The notes under the pieces: generated by a model | The model's database searches: none | Told to the model about the DNA's origin: nothing | What the model saw: the letters and a program-made list of their open reading frames with translations, nothing else | Made by a program: the position numbers and the translations under genes | Source: Clostridia bacterium | GTDB lineage: Bacteria; Bacillota; Clostridia; Oscillospirales; CAG-382 | Length of the DNA: 64,000 nt | Assembly: GCA_017429165.1 (NCBI GenBank) | Contig: JAFRPL010000005.1 | Span: forward strand, 1 to 64,000 | Reading direction: 5' to 3' | Part shown: in pieces, positions 1 to 7,704 of the stretch | How the letters are laid out: each line of letters opens with the position of its first letter | How positions within the stretch are numbered: the stretch's first letter is position 1

Positions 1-360
1 CAGATTCCCGGCTATTGTACGTTGATACGAAATCTGATCATTGCTCAAAACATCTGCTGCCTTCCGATATGCTTCATATGCAGCAGGGTAATTGCTGCAA
101 CGCTCGTGGATAATGCCCATGTTGTAATAGGCAGAATAAGTCGGGAACCAAGTATCAGGGAATTTCTCTAAAGCCCATTGTATCAGGTCAATTCCTTCTT
201 GTGACCGCTTGATCGGAAACTGAACGGCTGTGGTGTAGCAGTGCTGAAGACGATGGAAATTACCCCGGACTCGTTTTAAGAGTGTTTCATACTCAGCATA
301 GGCCTCTTTGGGCGTTCCTTCTTTGATGAGTTTGTTCTCATATGCTTCAATCTTCGTCAC
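1..360 (-). CDS. TPR-like protein, partial at window edge
   Basis: An open frame runs from a GTG start at 358-360 to the left window edge, showing the first 120 residues. AGGTG lies five bases before the GTG and supports this start. The protein is soluble and helical, with TPR-like segments such as YYNMGIIHERC and AAYEAYRKAADVL; it has no membrane segment. I do not recognise a specific family, and a role in protein-protein contacts is only inferred. It lies outside the duplicated rlmD end at 390-441, so it is probably cargo of an element integrated downstream of rlmD. Base composition is more AT-rich than the backbone. Confidence 0.6.
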   Translation of the reverse strand, partial: MTKIEAYENKLIKEGTPKEAYAEYETLLKRVRGNFHRLQHCYTTAVQFPIKRSQEGIDLIQWALEKFPDTWFPTYSAYYNMGIIHERCSNYPAAYEAYRKAADVLSNDQISYQRTIAGNL

Positions 361-389
361 AGTATCACCTCACTTTTTTTACATCTACC

Positions 390-441
390 CTGTAGCCTCA
401 ACTCAGGCTCGAGACATCAACACGACTGATTCCACATGCCT
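390..441 (-). repeat. duplicated rlmD 3' end (candidate attachment site)
   Basis: Matches 927-978 at 41 of 52 positions by eye, including an unbroken run at 400-413. Read on the minus strand it encodes RHVESVVLMSRA followed by TGA, a canonical RlmD/RumA C-terminus and arguably closer to the family consensus than the end of the resident gene. This is what an integrase leaves when it inserts in the 3' end of a gene and restores the reading frame. The 170-base gap 361-529 around it holds nothing else that I can recognise. Confidence 0.7.
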
Positions 442-529
442 TGAGACAATAACGTGAATAAAAATGGCAAATATCTATTCTATAGTCACGACTATCGACG
501 TAAAATATGCCGTTGATCACATATTAGCG

Positions 530-901
530 TCAAGTCTCAATATGCGGATAACTAACGGTTTTAAAGCCGCCCTTCGTTGTAATTGTTATGGTGTTTTTCA
601 TTTCGTCTATTAACAATTCATTTGATATACTTCCGCCAACAGTTATAACAAAAATAGATACAGTATCTTCTTGAACCGGGACTTCCATAATCTGACCATT
701 TTTGATGCGAATTCCTATTTGATCGAGTTCAGAGACTTCAATTCTCGATATTGGCTGACCCCATTTATCATGATCACACAAGTCTCCCACAAATCCATGT
801 GATTGTAAAAAACTGGTTTTAGGGATTTTGGAAAAAACAATCCAATATGGCATAAGTGCAGAAGCAAAAGAACGTTTTCTTATTACTTTAATGCTTTTCA
901 T
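530..901 (-). CDS. hypothetical protein between two rlmD-end repeats
   Basis: 123 residues from the ATG at 899-901; GAGGA lies six bases upstream, which favours this over the TTG two codons earlier. No signal peptide or clear membrane helix. The N-terminus is basic (KSIKVIRKRSF) and the rest alternates hydrophobic and polar residues, suggesting a small beta-rich domain. I do not recognise the family. It sits alone between the two copies of the rlmD 3' end (390-441 and 927-978), so it behaves as a single-gene cargo unit of a small inserted segment. Its AT-rich composition differs from the backbone. Confidence 0.55.
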   Translation of the reverse strand: MKSIKVIRKRSFASALMPYWIVFSKIPKTSFLQSHGFVGDLCDHDKWGQPISRIEVSELDQIGIRIKNGQIMEVPVQEDTVSIFVITVGGSISNELLIDEMKNTITITTKGGFKTVSYPHIET

Positions 902-926
902 TTTCAATCCTCAAAACATATCCAAT

Positions 927-978
927 CTGTAGCCTTAACTCAGGCTCGAGTGATCAACGTAACTACCTCAACATGGCT
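927..978 (-). repeat. rlmD 3' end, resident copy of the repeat
   Basis: The last codons and stop of rlmD plus 13 bases downstream. It is the partner of 390-441 at an offset of 537 bases, and encodes SHVEVVTLITRA-stop. The most conserved part around the stop contains AGCCT and AGGCT as short inverted arms, as expected of a tyrosine-recombinase core site. Confidence 0.65.
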
Positions 979-2289
979 CGTCCGCGGGAAGAGGTCGAAC
1001 AGCGCGGCGCGTTCAACTGCAAAGCCGAAGCTCGAGAGCGCCTTTACATCACGGGCGAGAGTATCGGGATTGCACGATATATAAACGAACTTTTCAACGC
1101 CGCTTTCGCCGACGGCGTTCACGGTACGGGGCGAAAGCCCTTTTCGAGGCGGATCGACGATAAGCGTATCTATGCGTCCGTATTCTCGTTTGCACGCGGC
1201 GATACCTTCGGAAGCGTCGGCGCAGTCGTAGCGAAAACGTTCCCTTCCGTCGGCGAGCGCGTTGGCGCGCGCGTTTTCCACCGCTTCGGGGATGATATCG
1301 CACCCGTACAGCGCGCAGTCGGGCGGCGACACGCAAATCCCCACGGTGCCGGTGCCGCAGTAGAGGTCCAGAAAAACCCCGCCGCCGCATTCCGCGTATT
1401 CCGCGGCTTTGTAGTAAAGCAGCTCGGCGGTCTCGGTATTGACCTGGAAAAACGAGCGCGGAGAAATGAGGAACCGCTTGCCGCATATATTTTCGTACAA
1501 CGGTTTGTTTTCGCAGAGCGTAAACGTTTTTTCGCCGAAGATGACGTTGGTCTTTTCGGCGTTCAAATTTGCGTAAACGCCGCAGACGCTATTTATGCGC
1601 GCGATACGTCCGGCGGCAGACGCAAGCTTTGCCGAAACAGCGCCGGAGTTTACAACTATGCAGACCGAAACGTCGTTTTCGCGGTTGCAGCGCAGACACA
1701 TAAAACGAAGTTCGCCGTTGCCCGTCGATTCGTCGTATACCGAAAAGCCGTAACCGTTAAGGATATCAAGCGTATGCGCAAGCACTTTATCAAAGCATTC
1801 TTTCTGCGCAAGGCATTTTTCGACCTTTACCAGTCGGTGGCTCGATTCGGAATAAAAACCTGCGATGATTTTGCCGTTTTCGTCTTTGCCCAGCGGAAAG
1901 CGCACGTTGTTGCGGTAGCGGTCGCTTTTATACGTGACCACGGGTTCGGGGTCGATATCGACGCATGCGATCTTTTTGAACGCGTTCACTACGTAGTCGC
2001 GCTTTATCTGTTTTTCGAGCTTGTAATCTATATGCCTGAAAACGCATCCGCCGCACTTCTTGTACGGCTCGCAAAGATCACGCACTCTGTATTCGGATTC
2101 GATTTCCGCGCTGCGTGCCGCCGCGACGGAATATGCGGCGGTCTCTTTGATTATCTCGATATCCAGCACGTCGCCGGTAACGCCGTTCTTCACAAAAACC
2201 ACGCGCCCGTCGGGAAGCTTTCCGACTCCAGCGCCGAGATTTGTCATATTCTCAATTCTGATTCCGCAAAATATCTGTTTTTTTGACAT
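940..2289 (-). CDS. rlmD: 23S rRNA (uracil-5-)-methyltransferase RlmD/RumA-type
   Basis: 449-residue RNA m5U methyltransferase that uses S-adenosylmethionine. An N-terminal TRAM-like domain is followed by an iron-sulfur cysteine group (CEPYKKCGGC), the SAM motif DLYCGTGTVGI, the catalytic DPPRKG segment and the catalytic cysteine in ISCNPDTLARDV. The start at 2287-2289 (MSKKQ) has AAAGGG just upstream; a longer frame to 2307 lacks a site. RlmD and the related RlmCD or TrmFO-independent TrmA enzymes cannot be separated by eye, so the target uridine is uncertain. Its 3' end is the repeat unit described at 927-978 and 390-441, marking it as an integration target. It is transcribed divergently from the metallohydrolase gene. 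Confidence 0.9.
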   Translation of the reverse strand: MSKKQIFCGIRIENMTNLGAGVGKLPDGRVVFVKNGVTGDVLDIEIIKETAAYSVAAARSAEIESEYRVRDLCEPYKKCGGCVFRHIDYKLEKQIKRDYVVNAFKKIACVDIDPEPVVTYKSDRYRNNVRFPLGKDENGKIIAGFYSESSHRLVKVEKCLAQKECFDKVLAHTLDILNGYGFSVYDESTGNGELRFMCLRCNRENDVSVCIVVNSGAVSAKLASAAGRIARINSVCGVYANLNAEKTNVIFGEKTFTLCENKPLYENICGKRFLISPRSFFQVNTETAELLYYKAAEYAECGGGVFLDLYCGTGTVGICVSPPDCALYGCDIIPEAVENARANALADGRERFRYDCADASEGIAACKREYGRIDTLIVDPPRKGLSPRTVNAVGESGVEKFVYISCNPDTLARDVKALSSFGFAVERAALFDLFPRTSHVEVVTLITRA

Positions 2290-2340
2290 TGGTATTCCCT
2301 TTTGCAAAAACTTGTGCTATAATAAACGCGGTGATGAAAA

Positions 2341-3264
2341 ATGCGCTCCGGCGAGAAAAAGAACAGAATAAATAAAAAGCGTATAGTGATAGCAATCGTC
2401 TGCGTATTGCTCATCGCCGCCGTCGCTCTTACGCTGTATTTTTTACTATTTCGCGGCAAAAACGCCGACCGTTCTAACGAGACAGACCCTGTTGCCCGCG
2501 GAGTTCTGACCGTTCGGGCACTCGACGTCGGGCAAGGTGACAGTATACTGATCACTACGGCGGAAAGCAAGAATATCCTTATAGACACCGGGTATTATTT
2601 TTCGGACAACACTATGATGAATCTGCTCATACGGTACGGCGTTGACGAAATAGAATATATGGTGCTCACTCATCCGCACGGCGACCACATAGGCAACGCC
2701 AAAAAGGTACTGCAGAATTTTAAGACCAAAAACGTGATAATGATAAATATGGTCGGCGCTTCGTATTCTTACGGAGAACTGCTCGATGAGCTCGAAAAGC
2801 AAAAAGACATAAACGTCATAGAAGGCAAGGCCGGCTATACGTTCAATGTCTCCGGCGCCGAATTCAGGATCCTTTCGCCTCAGACGCTTTCGGAAGACAT
2901 CAACGAATCGAGCATAGTAATGCGTATGACTTACGGCGTCAACTCCATGATATTCATGGCGGACGTCGGCGAAGTGACCGAACAGTGGCTGATGCGCAAC
3001 TACACGGCGAGCGAGCTTAGATCGGACGTCATAAAAATAGGTCATCACGGCTCTAAATACTCCAGCACGCGCGCGTTCCTGCGAACGGTATCGCCGAAAT
3101 ACGCTGTCATTTCGTGCGGAAAAGACAACGATTACGGTCATCCGCACAGCCGTGTGACGAACACGCTGATATCGCTCGGAATAAAAACGCTCCGCACGGA
3201 TATGGAGGGCACGGTGAGTTTCTATTTTTACGGGGATCACGTATCTACAGAGCCGCCGCGTTGA
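2341..3264 (+). CDS. ComEC-like metallo-beta-lactamase-fold hydrolase
   Basis: 307 residues. An N-terminal hydrophobic helix (about residues 14-37) anchors or exports the protein, followed by a metallo-beta-lactamase fold: LDVGQGDSILI, IDTGY, the metal motif HPHGDHIGN, a later ADVG and KIGHHGSKYSS, and GHPHSR near the end. This is the arrangement of the free-standing ComEC C-terminal domain, whose members are thought to act on nucleic acids or phosphoesters outside the membrane; the substrate here is unknown. No ComEC channel or other competence gene is nearby. GGTGAT lies just before the ATG, and a TATAAT at 2318-2323 could be its -10. The 3' end converges on the next gene, overlapping it by 20 bases. 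Confidence 0.8.
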   Translation: MRSGEKKNRINKKRIVIAIVCVLLIAAVALTLYFLLFRGKNADRSNETDPVARGVLTVRALDVGQGDSILITTAESKNILIDTGYYFSDNTMMNLLIRYGVDEIEYMVLTHPHGDHIGNAKKVLQNFKTKNVIMINMVGASYSYGELLDELEKQKDINVIEGKAGYTFNVSGAEFRILSPQTLSEDINESSIVMRMTYGVNSMIFMADVGEVTEQWLMRNYTASELRSDVIKIGHHGSKYSSTRAFLRTVSPKYAVISCGKDNDYGHPHSRVTNTLISLGIKTLRTDMEGTVSFYFYGDHVSTEPPR

Positions 3265-3802
3265 CGAACACTTCGCTCATCAGAAAGATAAGCGTCAGAC
3301 ATGCGATAACGGGTGCGCAAAGATCGGCGAGCAGGTATAACAAAATGCCGCTTCCGGTCGCGCGCACTTTTGATTTGAGCGAATACAGCGCCGTATTGGC
3401 CGCCGCGGGCAGCAGCGCCGCGGTCCCGAACGCTATTGCGTTGAGGACGGTGCCGGTCCGTTCGCCGAAAAACCTTACGGCGTATATCGCCGCGGCTGAC
3501 TGAAGCAGTATTGCGAATACGACAAACGCCGAAACGCGTTTTTTGAATGCAAAGAATTCCAGGAGGAAGAAAACGAGCGCAAAACCCGCACAGACGAGCA
3601 GCTGAAGAATCAAGTCGCCGTCGCGTTCCAGGTACAGACTTCCCCACAGCGCGGCAGAAACCGATATGACCGGATACAGCACGGATCTTATATATGATAT
3701 ACCGAGGGCGGCGTCTTTGCCGCCCTGTTTCAATATGCGGCCGAATATGAGTTCAGCGGCGAACGCGATCAAGCCGATAACGGCGGAAAGAATAAATATC
3801 AT
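3245..3802 (-). CDS. multi-pass membrane protein in the rnfC-rnfD operon
   Basis: 185 residues with about five to six hydrophobic helices and short loops. It overlaps the rnfD stop by four bases, so it is the third gene of an rnfC-rnfD-X operon. Size and helix count resemble RnfA/RnfE (about 190-200 residues, six helices), but I cannot find their conserved half-helix signature, so I do not assign it. It could be a replacement membrane subunit of the same complex, or an unrelated co-transcribed membrane protein. Confidence 0.6.
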   Translation of the reverse strand: MIFILSAVIGLIAFAAELIFGRILKQGGKDAALGISYIRSVLYPVISVSAALWGSLYLERDGDLILQLLVCAGFALVFFLLEFFAFKKRVSAFVVFAILLQSAAAIYAVRFFGERTGTVLNAIAFGTAALLPAAANTALYSLKSKVRATGSGILLYLLADLCAPVIACLTLIFLMSEVFVNAAAL

Positions 3803-4782
3803 AACGTTTTCCTCACATGGGCGCCGAATACCGTAGGATAAGTGTGCTTTTCTATAATGGGGCTCAGCACGTTAAGTACGAGTACCGCAAAGAACTCGCA
3901 GTAATCCACCATGCCGAAAGCGCGCACCGCGAAAATGGCTCCGGCAGCAAGAGCGGCGAATATCAGCCGCCCGATACTGGTCGTAGGTGTGGTCGTATAA
4001 TCGTTGAGCATAAATGTCAGCACAAACATCAGATTGCCCGAAAGCAGCTGAAGTTCCATAAACTGGGTAGGTTCATAATCGGCGTAACAGAACGTAAGCG
4101 ACAAAAGCGTATACACCAGCAAAAACGCCAGCGCGGAATTGAAATGGACCGTGCGCGTGAGCAGCAAATAGACGAGTCCTATAAAAAGCATAAGCGCCGA
4201 AACGGTCCCGATACTGCCCGGAACCAATCCGTACAGTTCTTCTGAAATGCAGGTGGGATCTACGACCCCGGCGCGCAGGTTTTCGAAAGAAGTGACTGTG
4301 CGCGCGGAATCCAGCATTTCGCCGGGGATCTCGATATAAAACGCCGGCAAAACCGCAAACGGTTTGGTAAACGCAGTCATATATCCGCCGAATGTCAAAT
4401 ATGAAAAACATATCCCCAGCGCGGCGGGATTGAAAAGGTTTCCGCCGGTGCCGCCGAAGAAGATCTTGCCTACGATCACGGCAAAAGCGCTCGCCGCGGC
4501 GGGAAGCCAAAGCGGAACGCTCACGGGCATCGCCATGCCTACCAAAACGCCGGTGACCACGCAGGAAAGATCGAATCTGACTTTTCTGCTTATAAGGATA
4601 TCTCCAACGGTATGAAGGACCATGGCGCTGAGCGTCGCCGCGGCGCACACCGAAATACTTCTGAAGCCGAAGACGTAAACGCTCCAGCACAGCGCAGGGA
4701 GCATGGCGATTAGGACGTTCACCATTACGGTGTTTATGGTGTCGCGGCGCTTGAAAAGCAGCGGAGTGTTATTCGTTGTCAT
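3799..4782 (-). CDS. rnfD: RnfD-like membrane subunit of an electron-transport complex
   Basis: 327 residues from the ATG at 4780-4782 (MTTNNTPLL), which lies inside the end of rnfC (14-base overlap). A longer open frame upstream is only the rnfC region read in another frame. Eight to ten membrane helices are visible, with the family segment GKIFFGGTGGNLFNPAA. DSARTVTSFENL lies where RnfD/NqrB proteins carry the threonine that binds FMN covalently; the alignment is by eye. In the classical complex RnfD couples electron flow from ferredoxin to NAD with Na+ or H+ transport. RnfA, B, E and G are not in this operon. Confidence 0.8.
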   Translation of the reverse strand: MTTNNTPLLFKRRDTINTVMVNVLIAMLPALCWSVYVFGFRSISVCAAATLSAMVLHTVGDILISRKVRFDLSCVVTGVLVGMAMPVSVPLWLPAAASAFAVIVGKIFFGGTGGNLFNPAALGICFSYLTFGGYMTAFTKPFAVLPAFYIEIPGEMLDSARTVTSFENLRAGVVDPTCISEELYGLVPGSIGTVSALMLFIGLVYLLLTRTVHFNSALAFLLVYTLLSLTFCYADYEPTQFMELQLLSGNLMFVLTFMLNDYTTTPTTSIGRLIFAALAAGAIFAVRAFGMVDYCEFFAVLVLNVLSPIIEKHTYPTVFGAHVRKTL

Positions 4783-6400
4783 CTTTCTTCTCCGCCTCGC
4801 TTTCTTCCGACGCGTCTGTTTCCCCGGCTGTTTCCGCCGCCGTATCGACAGCGGGCGCGGGGATGTCTTCGCCTGCGTTTTCTTCGATTTTACCGTCATC
4901 CGGCTCAAGCGCCGTTATTTCAGCCGTTTCTTCGACATGTTCTTCTGCAGCTTCTTCAACAGTATCTTCTGCGGCTTCTTCAACTGTTTCGACCGGAACT
5001 TCATCTTCGGAAATCGAAGAAAGAATACCGTCCGCCACAGCGTCAAGTATCTCTTCGGCGCTGGATTCGTGGTCGAGCGGCTTTTCTTCCTCTGCCGACA
5101 CGGCGTTTTCGTCGGACGTATCGGAAATAGTTTCCGGCTGTTCCTCAGCGAGTTCCTCGGGCGCGTTGAGCGCAGATTTCTGAGCGCGGATCTCGGCCAG
5201 CAGATCGATCTTACCCACGCAGACATACGTACAGATGCCGCATTCTATGCAATTATACAGACCTCTGCCCACGACGTCGGAATACCTGCCGACGGAATAA
5301 CTGTCGTGGAACAGGAACGGGACAAGATCCATGGGGCAAAACGAAGTGCATCTGGCACAGCGTATGCAAGTCCCGTCGGAAGGTTTTTTGGATTTATACG
5401 CGAGCAGCATATTGGTATTGCGCTCAAGGAACGATCCGCGGTCAACCGGCACTGAACGCAGCGGTCCGCCGAAAGCGAACGAAACGTCGAACTTTTCGGT
5501 CGTGCCTATAAAATCGGCAAGATCTGCCACAGCGCACCCCTGCGGCACTCTTACCGCGTACGGTTTGGAAAACCCTTTGCCCGCGACCGTAAGAACCTTG
5601 TATATCGAAGGCAGCCCCGAACGCAACGCGTTGAAAAGTTCGCAGACGGTTTCGGCGGAAAAAACGGGATACCCCGATTCCGCCGTGGAACGCGAGCGGG
5701 AAATTTCTTTACCGTAAACGGCGTTCAGCAACAGATACTCGTTGCCCACAGGGTATTTTTCTTTTATTCCGGCGATCACCATACCGGGGACATCGGAGAT
5801 GTGCTCTTTGATTGCGGAAGCCGCCGCACTGTACGACGCGCCGAGCGCAAATACGCATTTTTTGACGCCCATTCCTATCATAAGTATCTTGGCGCCGAGA
5901 ACGATCTCTTTTGCGTGTGCGCATACAAGCGCTCTGACATGACCGCTGTAAGGATCGGATTCTATGCAGTTGATGATTATGCGCGAACACTTGCCGTACG
6001 CGCCGCTTATTTTGCGGTAAAGCGGAACGCCCGAATAAGCGCCCGTTATACCGTAACGGCGGCTGTATTCTATAAGCGATTCGTAATTGATATCATCTAT
6101 GGTGCGCGGTTTGTTGGCGTCACTTTCGGCGGTCTTCTGCGACATATCGTTTTCTATGATTATGCGGTCTTTTGCGCAGACGGTCACTTTGCCGGGTATG
6201 GAAGCATAAACCGAAAAACCGTCCTCGCCGCACGCGACTTTTTGATACCGCCGTACGTATTCGCCTTTTTCGACAACGGGGGCGCAAAGTTCGGGCAGAC
6301 GGATCTCCGCCAGCGCAGGACAGTCGTACAATAATATTTCGTCTTTGGAAGGATTCTTTGTTTTGGGGAGAACGATCCCTCCCGTTGATCTCAAAGCCAT
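4769..6400 (-). CDS. rnfC: RnfC-like iron-sulfur subunit with long acidic tail
   Basis: 543 residues. The N-terminal barrel-sandwich region is followed by the flavin/NADH domain, a SLBB-type segment, two 4Fe-4S clusters (CIRCARCTSFCP and CIECGICTYVC, about residues 340-400) and a Glu/Ala/Asp-rich tail of about 130 residues. The glycine-rich GLGGAGFPT loop of ordinary RnfC is replaced by GAYSGVPLY, and GAECEPY by CIESDPY, so flavin or NADH binding may be changed. Start at 6398-6400 with AAAGGAG upstream and a promoter at 6426-6454. First gene of rnfC-rnfD-X. Annotation as RnfC is firm at the fold level, less so for activity. Confidence 0.8.
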   Translation of the reverse strand: MALRSTGGIVLPKTKNPSKDEILLYDCPALAEIRLPELCAPVVEKGEYVRRYQKVACGEDGFSVYASIPGKVTVCAKDRIIIENDMSQKTAESDANKPRTIDDINYESLIEYSRRYGITGAYSGVPLYRKISGAYGKCSRIIINCIESDPYSGHVRALVCAHAKEIVLGAKILMIGMGVKKCVFALGASYSAAASAIKEHISDVPGMVIAGIKEKYPVGNEYLLLNAVYGKEISRSRSTAESGYPVFSAETVCELFNALRSGLPSIYKVLTVAGKGFSKPYAVRVPQGCAVADLADFIGTTEKFDVSFAFGGPLRSVPVDRGSFLERNTNMLLAYKSKKPSDGTCIRCARCTSFCPMDLVPFLFHDSYSVGRYSDVVGRGLYNCIECGICTYVCVGKIDLLAEIRAQKSALNAPEELAEEQPETISDTSDENAVSAEEEKPLDHESSAEEILDAVADGILSSISEDEVPVETVEEAAEDTVEEAAEEHVEETAEITALEPDDGKIEENAGEDIPAPAVDTAAETAGETDASEESEAEKKDDNE

Positions 6401-6425
6401 AAAACCGCTCCTTTATATAAATAGT

Positions 6426-6454
6426 ATTATATACTATCAACGATAAAAAAGCAA
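6426..6454 (-). promoter_or_regulatory. sigma-A promoter of the rnfC operon
   Basis: Minus strand TTGCTT, 17 bases, TATAAT, about 26 bases before the rnfC start codon. Confidence 0.6.
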
Positions 6455-6468
6455 CATAAAAATTTTAC

Positions 6469-6497
6469 TTGTTTTTTTAACATTCTTGCTATATAAT
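6469..6497 (+). promoter_or_regulatory. sigma-A promoter of the DUF4364 gene
   Basis: TTGTTT, 17 bases, TATAAT; the start codon follows 40 bases after the -10. Confidence 0.55.
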
Positions 6498-6536
6498 ACT
6501 ATACAGAGTATTTTAGTCTCATTTTTGAGGTGTGCC

Positions 6537-7082
6537 ATGGATATACAGTTGACGGAAAAAACCGACATAAAAGTGTTCATTCTTTATTTGTTGAAAAACA
6601 TAAAAGAACCGCTTGAGTTTTCGACCATTAACGACATCGTCCTGCAGGACGGGTTCGTCAATTACTTTGACTTTTCGATTTGTTTCGGCGAACTTGTCGA
6701 AGGAGGTCAGATCGAAGAGCTTGACGGCGAAAAAGGCAGTGTTTACAAAATATCGCAGCGCGGTGAAGAAGCCGTAAGCAACGTGGAAATGCGCCTTTTC
6801 AACACAGTGCGCGTAAAAGCGCTGCGTTCCGCGCTGCGTCTGCTCGCATTTTACAAGAGCGGCAGCCGTATAAAATCCAGCGTGACCGAGACCGAAGGCG
6901 GGTATATACTCAACTGTATAATAGAAGACAGCAAACGCAAACTGCTCGATCTAAACGTCTTCCTGACCGAAAAATACTACGCCGAAACGCTTCGCAACAA
7001 TTATGAAGAGCGCGCCGAAAATATTTACAAAGGAGTATTGGCTTTGCTTTCCGGCGACGTCAATTACATATTCGATGACTGA
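6537..7082 (+). CDS. DUF4364 family winged-helix protein
   Basis: 181 residues from the ATG at 6537, five bases after GAGGTG. The frame is open further upstream, to 6486, but that extension overlaps the promoter. The first 75 residues (IKVFILYLLKNIKEPLEF through VYKISQRGEEAV) form a winged-helix-like domain, and the rest resembles DUF4364, a family typical of Clostridia with no assigned function; a transcription-factor role is inferred from the fold. The stop overlaps the start of nth by eight bases, so the two are translationally coupled. Confidence 0.75.
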   Translation: MDIQLTEKTDIKVFILYLLKNIKEPLEFSTINDIVLQDGFVNYFDFSICFGELVEGGQIEELDGEKGSVYKISQRGEEAVSNVEMRLFNTVRVKALRSALRLLAFYKSGSRIKSSVTETEGGYILNCIIEDSKRKLLDLNVFLTEKYYAETLRNNYEERAENIYKGVLALLSGDVNYIFDD

Positions 7083-7704
7083 GGCGCAAAAGATAGAACG
7101 CGCGCTTGCTGAGCATTATCCTGATGAAAAATGCGGTCTGGAAGCGGGAGAAGATCCGTTCAAACTGCTGGTAATGGCCATCCTATCCGCTCAATGTACC
7201 GACAAGCGCATAAACGAAATATCGCCCGCGCTGTTTGCGCGCTTCCCCGACGCGCGATCCATAGCCGAATCAGAACCCGGCGAGCTGGAAAAATACATAT
7301 ATTCAGTCGGGCTTTATAATTCCAAAGCCAGGTCGATCAGGGCGTGCTGCGCCACTCTTGTCGAAAAGTTCGGAGGTAAAGTCCCTTCGGATATGGATGC
7401 CCTGCTCACGCTCGGGGGAGTCGGCAGAAAGGTCGCCAATCTCATACGCGGCGACGTTTTCGGCCTCGGCGGCATAGTCGCCGACACGCACTGCATAAGG
7501 ATTTCGAACCGTTTAGGGCTTGCGCATTCGACAGATCCGAAAAAGGTCGAATTCGAACTCGACCCGCTTATCGCGCGCGAGAATCAATCGGCTTTCTGCC
7601 ACCGTCTTGTGGTCTTCGGGCGCGATATCTGCACCGCGCGTTCGCCTAAGTGCGAAACATGTTTTCTGCGCGAAAAAAGTCTTTGCAAAGGAGAACCCAA
7701 ATGA
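7075..7704 (+). CDS. nth: endonuclease III (DNA glycosylase/AP lyase)
   Basis: 209 residues. Removes oxidised pyrimidines and cuts at abasic sites in base excision repair. Visible are the helix-hairpin-helix LGGVGRKVAN with catalytic Lys119, catalytic Asp137 in VADTHCIRISNRLGL, and the 4Fe-4S loop CTARSPKCETCFLREKSLC. The last cysteine spacing is seven residues rather than the usual five, a small deviation. The ATG at 7075 is chosen because it overlaps the DUF4364 stop and gives the family N-terminus. Its stop overlaps the next gene by four bases (ATGA). Confidence 0.93.
   Translation: MTEAQKIERALAEHYPDEKCGLEAGEDPFKLLVMAILSAQCTDKRINEISPALFARFPDARSIAESEPGELEKYIYSVGLYNSKARSIRACCATLVEKFGGKVPSDMDALLTLGGVGRKVANLIRGDVFGLGGIVADTHCIRISNRLGLAHSTDPKKVEFELDPLIARENQSAFCHRLVVFGRDICTARSPKCETCFLREKSLCKGEPK

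Noticed and set aside
388-960. Integron-like cassette array (gene plus repeat, twice)
   Set aside because: The repeats precede each gene with even spacing and looked like attC sites, but they read as an RlmD C-terminus with stop and lack the attC core and folded arms. Integration at rlmD explains them better.
973-2286. 437-codon open frame opposite rlmD
   Set aside because: It is the mirror of a clear RlmD gene in a GC-rich region; no motifs or ribosome-binding site. The same holds for long frames opposite galM, the CotH gene, mnmA, the serine hydrolase, oadA, oadB, rimO, the DUF4965 gene and the glycosidase-like gene.
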